DNA of 24,321 nucleotides from a virus, in the IMG/VR virus record IMGVR_UViG_3300030085_002447, positions 1 to 24,321 of that record. One strand, written 5' to 3'. Positions within the stretch are counted from its first letter, which is position 1, and each line of letters begins with the position of its first letter. The translations under genes and the position numbers were made by a program. Positions 8,157 to 18,700 of the stretch are shown piece by piece. The notes below the pieces were generated by a model that saw nothing but the letters and a program-made list of their open reading frames with translations, was not told the DNA's origin and ran no database searches.

Positions 8157-9722
8157 TCAGAACTCAATAACGAGTTTAATGTCTTCAATCTGGTCATCAG
8201 ATCTAATGATTGTTTTTCTATTTTCAATGTATAGAATTTCACCACTAAACTTTTTGACTTCAGATGGAGCATATCCAGTTGTGAATGAAGTTCCAGCAAC
8301 AGTAACTGTACCAGAAGCAGCAGTATCAGGTGTCAGAGAAGTACCTGAGGAACCACCTGTAATTGCATTAGCGCCAGAGAAATCAACTTTAGTATACTGT
8401 TGATTACCAGTCTGACCTGCAGATAGATATTCGTTCTGATAGTATCTAAGAATTTTATTAACAGAGTCCCAATGAATTACTCTACCTTTGGCGCCAGTAG
8501 ATGCTTGAGTAATTTCTTCACCGATAGTAAAGTTCACAGTAGTAGATACAGGGAACTTAATCGCCTTACATACAGAAGCAGTGTTGTCAAGTAAATCGGT
8601 ACTACCAGGAGTTTGTGGATCAGAAATCAATCCAAATCTTCTGAACTGCATATCGACAGGAACATCACCAGAACCATCTAGGAACTCAACTGCTTTATTA
8701 ATCATGACTCGATATGCACCAAGTTCCCTAACTACGTTAGAGCCATGTCCACCAGGAGGAGAAATGACCGCTTCGATAGAAGGAGATCCCTGGTTTAAAT
8801 CAACAGGAGTCGCAGTTCTAGCTTGCGCTGCAGCAAGGGTAGTGTAACATTCCTGTAGGTTTACAGTACCAAAAGTATATCCAGTTCCAACAGTTGAAAG
8901 GGCGACAGTACTAGGATCAATTTGACCAGAAGTAGGAGCTGTAGAAGAAACTGTAAAAGTTAAAACAGCACCAGAACCATCACCTAATACAGGAGAGAAG
9001 TAAGTTCCAGGTGTGATACCAGCACCAACGTTATTTACAACTGCTTGTTCAATTGTCCCATCAACCGCAGCTGCGACCACAGTAGAGTCCGACTTAACCG
9101 GCATGAAATCACTTGAAACAAACTTAACAAAGTCATTGATTCCTAACGTATACATATACTTCCACTTATAACCATCAGCGGTAGTAAAGATAGAAGTAGA
9201 TTGACCCGTTGGTTCTACAGTAGAAATAACACCATTTGAGTTTGTTGGGGTCTCACCATTATAGATGCACTTGTATACATCATAATTACTATTCATCACA
9301 TAAAACTGTGAATCATACAGTTTATTTGCACCAGTAGCAGACTGATTTGTCGTAGAATAGTTGTGCTTGTACATGTCATAACGAGTGTTGACAGTCCAAG
9401 TTCTCTTCCTGACTACTTGAGTGACATCACCACGGGTGATGCGTTTCATAGCAATCATGTCATCATAAATCTCACTCAACTCATCAAAGGAGTCTGTTGG
9501 TGCAGGGATATTATCAATATCATTAAAGCTCTGACCAGAATATCTCTCAGAGTTCCAGGTTTGAGATCGACCGATAAAGATATAGATCTTACTTCTATCT
9601 CTCAAAGCCTCGGTAGAAGAATCACTAAGAGCATTACCAGCAGTATCTAGAGGCTCCTCTAGAGACTCCATAAACTGCTCAGCAGCAAATACCCTAAAAT
9701 TGTCAGAAACTAGTGATGGCAT
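8157..9722 (-). CDS. gp8: Baseplate wedge protein gp8 (521 aa)
   Basis: gp8 is a wedge subunit that in T4 forms a dimer contacting gp7 and gp6. The family pattern is clear: RSKIYIFIGRSQTW (about residues 43-56), YDMYKHNY (about 115), SQFYVMNSNYDVYKCIYN (about 138-155) and GYKWKYMYTL (about 183-192). T4 gp8 is 334 aa; the extra length here lies largely after residue 220. It includes two glycine-rich GxGY-like segments (VGAGITPGTYF at about 230 and VGTGYTFGTV at about 275) of the type also found in the neighbouring giant. The ATG at 9722 has a purine-rich GGGAAG upstream and follows an exact TATAAATA late promoter. It lies between the gp7-position giant and the DUF4815 protein, the order expected from T4. 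Confidence 0.93.
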   Translation of the reverse strand: MPSLVSDNFRVFAAEQFMESLEEPLDTAGNALSDSSTEALRDRSKIYIFIGRSQTWNSERYSGQSFNDIDNIPAPTDSFDELSEIYDDMIAMKRITRGDVTQVVRKRTWTVNTRYDMYKHNYSTTNQSATGANKLYDSQFYVMNSNYDVYKCIYNGETPTNSNGVISTVEPTGQSTSIFTTADGYKWKYMYTLGINDFVKFVSSDFMPVKSDSTVVAAAVDGTIEQAVVNNVGAGITPGTYFSPVLGDGSGAVLTFTVSSTAPTSGQIDPSTVALSTVGTGYTFGTVNLQECYTTLAAAQARTATPVDLNQGSPSIEAVISPPGGHGSNVVRELGAYRVMINKAVEFLDGSGDVPVDMQFRRFGLISDPQTPGSTDLLDNTASVCKAIKFPVSTTVNFTIGEEITQASTGAKGRVIHWDSVNKILRYYQNEYLSAGQTGNQQYTKVDFSGANAITGGSSGTSLTPDTAASGTVTVAGTSFTTGYAPSEVKKFSGEILYIENRKTIIRSDDQIEDIKLVIEF

Positions 9723-9753
9723 TATACTTCCCGATAGTTTTTTTGTTTATTGT

Positions 9754-9761
9754 TATTTATA
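9754..9761 (-). promoter_or_regulatory. T4-type late promoter element TATAAATA (exact)
   Basis: The minus strand reads TATAAATA in the 45-base gap between the stop of the giant gene and the ATG of gp8 (9722), 32 bases upstream of that start. No coding sequence overlaps it. It would allow gp8 and the genes after it to be transcribed separately from the 11-kb gene before them. Confidence 0.8.
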
Positions 9762-9767
9762 CTGTTG

Positions 9768-12700
9768 TCAACCAGCAAAGATTACCTTAGTGTCAGTGGT
9801 TGCTGTTGCGGCGGTTGTACCAATTACTCCTCTAGTAACACCCTTGAGGTTTGTAGAATCGTGAGTGGTGTATTCAATCGCTTCATTGTTAATGAATGCC
9901 CTGAATGAATCATATCCAACACCACTGTTGATAACATCAACTGCAGTGATAGTACCAGAAGCATCTAAGGTCACTTCTAAAACAGCACCCTGACCACCAC
10001 CGTTGGTAGTGACTAATACAGAGTCAGTGTCTCCATATCCAGAACCACCGTTTTCAATATCAACACTAACAACTTTTCCACCGAGAACAAATGGTTGCAG
10101 AACAGCATTAGATCCAGTCGCAGATGTAATGGTAACAGAAATAGTACTTTCTGGTGACATTCCAGTTCCCGCAACAGGGATGGTAGTTGCACTAGTAGTA
10201 ATACCCGATGTCAATTTAGTTCCAAAGTGAACATCACTAGAACTTAGAACAACATCTCTAACAACATACGCTTCATATGTAGGAACTAATGTAGTATTTG
10301 TAAGATTATGTCCCTCGTAATCAACAACTACATTGTTCTTAATCTCACCACCCTTGATTGGGTCAATGAAAGAATTTGCAGAAGCACTATTGCCAATTCC
10401 ATATGTACGGAACTTCATCTTTCTTGGATAACCAACACCACCAGCAGTTACGTTAACACCAGTAAGTTTACCACCAGAAACTGTAGGTGTCGCAGTTAAT
10501 CCAGATGGTGATGTAATACCTGAAGGGGTATTGACTTCCATTACAGTCGGAGAATGAACTGCTGTTACTTCTCTTCTTGCAGACTCACCAGGAATAAAGA
10601 TAGAATCTCCAACTTCGACCTGTTGACTGTAAGACTCAACTGCAATATCAGATGCAACACTCATATAATCATAAAACTTGATACTGTCAGATGATGTTGG
10701 TGCAGAAGTAAATGTAACAACATTATCATGTACATAGTAATCACTAAGAGGATCTAGAACAAGACCATTCTTGACAGCAACGATTTGATTCTCAAACTCT
10801 CTTGGTCTACCAATCAGAGCATTTGGATAATATGCAGCAGAAGAATCCGTAAGATTGTAAGATGTCGCACCACTACCAGTGATATTATCAAGTTGTTTTA
10901 CAAGGCCATGAGTCTTGATAAAGATGTTATCTGTAGGAGCGGGAGCATTAGTAAAAACAATTCTAGAATCAATTGTACCAGTAACATTGTAGTCTACAAC
11001 TGGTGTTAGGACTACATTGTTCTTAGTTACAAATAAGTTTCTTGAATCTACTACAGCATCATTAGCAAAAGAACCATTTGGTATGAAGTTTTCTTCATCT
11101 AAGAAGAGATTGAATTCAGTTCTAGAGTTGTTATATGGTGTATGAATATAGTCAAGAACTTTACCTGTAGTTGTCAAAATAGCAAATGGAGTACCAGTTG
11201 TAGTTGCAGTATCAAAGTTCATCTGAGTAGTAGAAGTAAATTCTGCACCTCTACCAAGACCATACTTTGTATGATCATTCTGAACAAAGATGATCGACTC
11301 CTGTTCTGCAGCACTAAGTGCCCTACTAGTATTATAAACCTGTGAAGTAACTGGAGTTAGTGTGATAAGTTCATTATCAAACATACCAACCATCCAGATA
11401 TCATCACCAGGAACAGGAGCAACTGTAAATGTAATGCATCCAAGAACACTAATACCTCCCTGATTTAAGAGAGTATAGTCAACTCCTGGATGAAGGATAA
11501 CATTGTTCTTAGAAACAATGATATCTTCAAAAGCAGTGTAATTAGTGTATTTGATTCCATCTAACAGAAGTCTGAACTTAGTTCTAGATCCATCATAGAC
11601 TTGATTGATCTCATCAACGGATCTTTGTCTACCAGCAGACGAACCAAACTCAACAATATCGATTGCAGCAAGATATCCAACTCCCATAGGAATTGACATT
11701 GAGGAATATTTTTCATTATTTCCAATACCAGTGGAGGATGCTGTACCAGAACCACTATGGTCATAAGCAATTCCTGGTTCCTGAATGACTCCATCAAAGG
11801 CAACAAATGTATTTGATGGATCATCATACATAACCAGAGTATTTAAATTCAAGTTGGTAATGCGATAATGATTACTACCAATCGTAAGAGTACCACTCCT
11901 TTGTACAATATTAACTACATCAGTACCACTGATTGTAGTTGACCCACTTCTCTGAGTTACCGTAAATGTATTATTTACAGTTGGTACAAGAACTTCATTA
12001 TGATTGTCTCTTTGAAGAACAACCAGATTAGCATTCAAAATATCACCATAGACATTTTGTGGTCTAAGAGTACCAAGTTTTGCATGGAACTCGACTTGAT
12101 CAGTTGCGAGTGTAGGTAGATTAGTACCAGTAAATGTTAGTGTTTTTGCAGCACTATCCCATGTATAGGAATTCTGATCTTGATAAACACCATCAACATA
12201 AACAAATGGAACTTTTGTTGATGCATTGGGAATATTGCCAGTATAAGAAAGAACAGTAGAACTTGACTGAGACAATCCATCTGTCAGATCATGGAAATTA
12301 TTTGCATCATTCACATGGAACATGATGAATACATCTTCAGTCGCTCTTGGTGGATCAACAAACTGAATTCTATAAGATCCAGTACCAGTATTAATATCAT
12401 GTGGATCTACAGGAGTGATTAAACTGTAATCTGTAGTTGGATATTGATAAACACCATTTCTGACGACAACTAAACTCTCAACTCTTGGATCTTCACCAAC
12501 CAAGTCATCACATTCTGCATCAAAACTGTGGAGTAGAGTAAACGTAGTTCTAACGCCATCAAAGTGTTCGTTTCTATCAAGAACCCAGTTTCTGTGGTTG
12601 TTTGGAACTAACTGTCTATTGAAAGACATTAGTTTGACAACATCGGAACTAACAGGAACATCTGTGTAAGTTACCTTATTTGCAGACGCAACTTGTAATT

Positions 12701-15700
12701 GTACGTTGGGTCTGGAATCGACAGCATTAAGATGAACATCTGGACGAAGAAGAACATTATTCTTGACTGTAAAGAGATCAGTACCATTAGAAACTGTCTC
12801 AGGAACACCATCATCAGATAGATTAAATCTAGTTCTGACGCCATTGAATACATTGAACTGATCTAACTCGGCGCCGCGTTTTGTACTATCATTTGCAACA
12901 TAAGATCCAACAAAATCTCTAATCGCACAAGTGACTCCAGATGCAGGAGCTGTAGTAAATGTAATCTGAGTTCCACTTACAGAATATGCACTTTCCTGTT
13001 GAATCACACCATTAAGTGTAACCATAAGAGAGTTTTCGCCGCCAACAGGAATATAAGGATCCGTCTCATTGATGATGAGATCAAATGTAGTTGTAGAACC
13101 ATTAAATTGACTAGAGATGTCGTTAATAACCTCTACATGACTGGTAGAGTATTCTGGATTGGAATACTTAAATCTAGACCCAAAACCATGTGCTGTAGTT
13201 CCATCGAGATACAGAGTACCATCGATAGTTTCTTTGGCAAGTTCAAAGAATCCATTTGGTTTCTTAACACCATCAGATTGAATCTTAAGGGTTACATTTT
13301 TAGCTTCATTACAAATTAAATCCTTACCCCTAATTTGTTTTCCAAAGACATCAGCGAGAGATAATTGTTCGCATACAACAGTTTCATCTATTTGCCAACC
13401 AAAAATTTCGGATGGATCAACAGATGTAGGGAATGTAATTCTAGAACCAGATACCGTGAAATCAGTAACATGATGTGATTGATTAACACCTTCAAAGAAA
13501 ATTAAGAGTTTACAATTATCGGAAGGAGTAAATCCAAGATCAAACTCAGTACCAGCAGATCCAGTAAAGGTAATTGGAGATAGTTGGGGATGATAAAGAA
13601 CAAAGTTTGGTTGATCTTGAATATCAACATTAAATTGTAAAATATTATTATTAACACCAGTTACTGTAAAGTTGGTATTTCTTTGAACAACACCATTCAA
13701 AGAAACTAATAGCTTATTGACATCAGGAATATTAAATGGTAACGAGTCTACCGTCAAATTAACTTGACGATTTGCATTAACACCAGAGGGTTTTGCATTA
13801 GTGTATGGTGTAGTTAAACGATAGGAAATCAGTTCGTCTCCACTAAATGGAGCGAAATTAGGAACAATATTTGGACCTGTTACATTATAACTAATTCCTG
13901 GAGTTTGGAAAATACCATTAACAGATAATAGAGTTTTAGTTAATTGAGAAGTATTATTAGTTGGGATTGTACTAAGTACCTTAATAATAAACTCATTGAT
14001 ATTAAACTCTTCACCAAGGAGAGCAACTACAATATAGTTAGTACCAATTTCAACAACTCGACCAAATTGCTCGGACTCAGTGCCAAAAACAATATCGTAA
14101 AGTTTATATGGGTTTGGATCAGCATCAATATAAAGAATTTGTTTTTTACATTGTGGTGTTTCTACATCAAGATCTAAAATACTAGTAATAGATGCTTTAA
14201 AAGTAACAGCACTTCGTACAATGTTTTGCGATCTTCCCAGCAAAGATTTTCTACTATGTACTCTGTTCTTACCGAATAATCTGAATCCAGAAGGATGAGT
14301 ATTCTCTAAAACTTCGGATCTCCAATCCTTAGTATTTCTTTCGTTTACGATGGTGTAAGACCAATCTTGATAGTAAACATTGTCTTCCAATCTTTGGAAG
14401 TCATCACTAATATGTCCTACAGTCCCAGCAAATTTTTCTGGAATATTTCCATATGCAGATGCTTTAGTATAAGCTCTTGCATCATTTACATGTGTAATTA
14501 CACCATATGTTCTGCCATCAGAACTCAGAATCGTATCGTCTACCTTAAACTCACCAGAACTAACAAGTAGTTCTAGTGTAGAAGATTTAGTATCAATACT
14601 CAAAATCTTGGCTGATGTACCACCAGAAACACTGACCGTATCACCAACATTCAGAGTCCTTCTTCCAATCGAAACATCAAAAGTTGCACCAGAACCACCA
14701 TTTTGACTAAACAATTCTAACGTTGGAACATCTTCAAAACCACTACCACCATCAATGATAGTAGCACTCATAACCTCACCAACACTATATCTAAATTCAA
14801 TGTTAGTTGTATTTTGTTGTCCGTTTACGGTGTAATATGGATTCAGTAAGTAGTTTTGTCCCTTCGTCTTAACTTTAACATCAGTAATCTCAAAATTAGA
14901 TTTAACTTTAACAGTAATTGGAAGTTCTACATATTTTCTAACATTTCTAGATCCATAGAATTGATCGCCGTAAGAAACATAATCAATATTTCTAAGAGAT
15001 CCAATAGTAGAAGAATTAGCAGAAAGAATTGCACCACTACCATTCTCTGAAGTAACTGTAGAAACTGCTGGTAGTGATCTATAACCAGCGCCACCATTTG
15101 CAATATTTACAGTCTTGATGGGTCCTGTAGCACCTTTAGATCTAATGCTAAAATCTAATGAACTGATATTGACACTAGAAATTGTCTCGGTTAAAGGTAA
15201 AACAAATTTATTTGGTGTAGATTTTTTAACAATATATCTACCAACAAGAGGAGATGTAACAACGCTCAATTCAAAAATAGCATTTGTTGTGTGAACAAAT
15301 ACTTTAGAAGGAATATTCGATGGATCAATATCAAAATAAGTAGAATTTAAAGAAATTCCTTTTTGATGATATGGATTAAAATTAAGACTATCAAAAGATA
15401 AATTATAAGTTCTTGCAGAACCAAATTGAATTCTATATTTCTTATGTTTTTCTAGAGACACAGAATATAGTTGCTTAGATCCGATAGTTTGAACAACTTC
15501 GGAAAGCAGATCGAGATTAATTATAGTATTTGTAGACTCTTTGAATAAATCAATATAAACAACATCATTCTTAGAAATGTTGTGTGGTCCACTAAATGTA
15601 AATTCGATTTCTTTTTTATCATTGTCTACAGCAGCATTAGTAACTGGTGGAGACTCAACAGAACTTACATATGCAATCGCGCCGCTTCCAGCAGTTCCAG

Positions 15701-18700
15701 CGTTATCAAATACTAGATAGTCTCCTGTCCTGTAATTTGAACCTTTCTTTTCAATAAAGATAGAATCAACTGATCCAACACTAGTATAAGCAGTTTTAAG
15801 AAGTGTTTTATTAATATTCTTAATCTGCTCTGGAAAATATGTATTCGCAGAATCATTTAATCTAGTTAGTCTCTGTGGGATCTTATCATTGGTCCTATTC
15901 TGTCCTAAATTATAACAATCTGGATCAGAGAAATATTGAGGACCGATTACAAATGGATACACATCTACCATAAAGTAACAATATGCACCATTTGGAAATT
16001 CTGGTGTCACACAGAATCTACCATTAAATTTATCCAGCGTTCCAAAATCTTCTACATATTCATAATCTTCAATAAAAGAACCTAATGGATAGTCATTGAT
16101 AGTAGGGCCATTTAATCTAGTGCCCTTCAATCTATATGAAGATGTCTGCTCAGATACGCCAGAGGTATTGTCTAATGCAGTAGTGTATCCATATTTACAA
16201 TAGATAGGGTGTCCATCATAAGACCATCCGACAATCTTCGAGTGTTCCGATGAAGTAATACCATAATGAGTTTCAAAAGCAGAAGTATTTGTTAGTTGTA
16301 AATATTGGTACTTAAGTCTAGATTCTGGGAAGGAACTTCCAAGAACTTCAGAAATCTTTAATGATCCTCTAACTCTATCATCACCCTGTGAAATAGTAAT
16401 CTGTTTTCCTCTTAACAAAGGAGCTTTTTCAGATGTAATTTCTGCTTTGGAGAGAGATATTGTTTTATTAGTTACATCAACACCAGCAACAAAAGTTCCA
16501 GCAGATAATAATGGATGAGATACTTCCATACCGACGATAATGTCGGATGATGTAAAAGTATCTTTCAATTTAATTACACTACGAGGAAAACTACCCGAAG
16601 TTTCTTCGATTTCGTAATTCCCGCCCTTGGAATCATCAAATACATAACCACCAAATGTATCAACACCAGTAGTAAATCTATTTGCAATATTAAATGTCCA
16701 AGACTTTAATTGAGAAGAAACTGTTGCTGCTTTAGAGTTTTTACTGATAGCAACAACTGGAGGAATACCATATCCAGAACCAGAATTGACGATAGAAACA
16801 TTAACAATTCTTCCGTTGGATACTACTGGTCTGAGAACTGCACCAGAACCAGCATCTTTTGTAATTACGGTTAGAGTTGGTTCTACGAAGAAATTTTTTC
16901 CTCCATTTAAAATCTGTACAGCTACAACTTTTCCATTTGAAACTACAACAGATATTTCAGCCCCAGATCCATCATCAATAACAACTGTTGGATTTGATGT
17001 AAACTGACTACCAATCTCAGTCGTGAGTTTAATTGTACTCGAAGAACTAGATGCAGAAATAATAGGACCAGTAAATACAAAGATCAGATCTTCATTACTA
17101 CTATTTCTTAATGGGACATCATAACTGGTAAATTTACCACCACCAGAAATTCTGATTGTTGGTGCTTTGGTATAACCATAACCACCATCAATGATGAGGA
17201 TATTATCAATATTACCGTCAGCAAAGCCAACGTCTAATACTGCATCTCTAAAACCAACTGGATTTTGTTGAACACCATTTACAACTGGATTGTTATTAAT
17301 GACTTCAATTTTTGGTTTTGCTGAAAATCCAGTAAAGTTTGGAAGGATAGAAGATTCAACCAGTTGGAAATTTACTTTCTGAATAGAAGCGGCGATATCA
17401 ATTGTCCCATTAGGAACAATCTTATCAACAGTTTCACCACCATTTTTCTTCAAGAAAAGTGCAGGTAAACCAAGTTTATCAAATTCACCAGCGGAGGTAT
17501 ATGCAACTTGATATTCACCACCATCGCCGATGGTCAATGACTCAACAGCACCATAATATGCTTTATTTCCCTTAAGAGAATTATATTGAATACCATCAAT
17601 AGTAATACCAATTGCTTTTTTGGTATCAACTGGAGTTAATGCTTTAGACTTCCTAACAATATTATTATTAATAATACTGGATGGGAATGGAATTCTCTTA
17701 ACTAGTTTTTGTAGTTTATAATTATTTCTGTCTAAGTTGATACCAGATAAGGTATTGAGATTACCCGTGGAAACACCAGATCCACAATCAATAACTGTTA
17801 GTGTAGCACCACTATTTGATTGTGTAAGAGTGATAGTAGAACCATTGATAGTATATGAAGTTGTTGGTTTCTGGACAACTCCGTTGATCGAAACAATTAC
17901 ACTGTCAGTGGTTGCAGTAGTGTAGTTACTACCACCATTTTGTAAAGTATAAGTTGTAGATGTAGTAGTTGTAATAGAATCTAAAATATCTGCACCATCA
18001 ATAGTATATGCCAAGATGTCATCAGTACCTACAGTTACGGTCTGACTAGTAAAGGTTACAGTTTTAGTTGAATCATTATATGTAAAGGCACTACCAACTT
18101 GCAGTACACCATTCAAGAAAATAAAAATTTCATCTCTAGTTAAAGTGTCATTAGTAGTTAAGACAACATCAGAAGACTGTGTACCCTGAGTAACAGCAAG
18201 TTTACTAACTTGATTTGCAGTGTTAAAATATCTTGTATAAACTTCTTCAGAAGGTAATGGTACAGTATTAAAGTTTAATACATCATTGACCAAGAAATAA
18301 TCGGTATTAAGTTCCTGAAGTACAGCATTTCTAAACACCAGAAGACTTTCTGGAACTAGAGAACTTGCACTAACACCTGTCAAAAAGGCATTTGTATAAC
18401 CATCAAACACATTCGACAGTGTTCTAGTTTTACCAGTTGTATATGGGGGAATACCAGTAGATGATGCATATACATGACCTGTTCCGTCATCAGTAGAATC
18501 ATAAAGTCCAGTGACACCAATATAATCACTGTCAGTATCTAGTGTATGATTACTGTTTACATTCCAAGAAGAATATTCAATACCCTTAAAATCTTCATAA
18601 TCTTTCCCATCAAATTCATAAATTTGATTACTAAACAATGCACCACCTTTCTCGATAGTGACTCTATCTACCATACCGATAATTCTCGCCGTTGCTGCGG

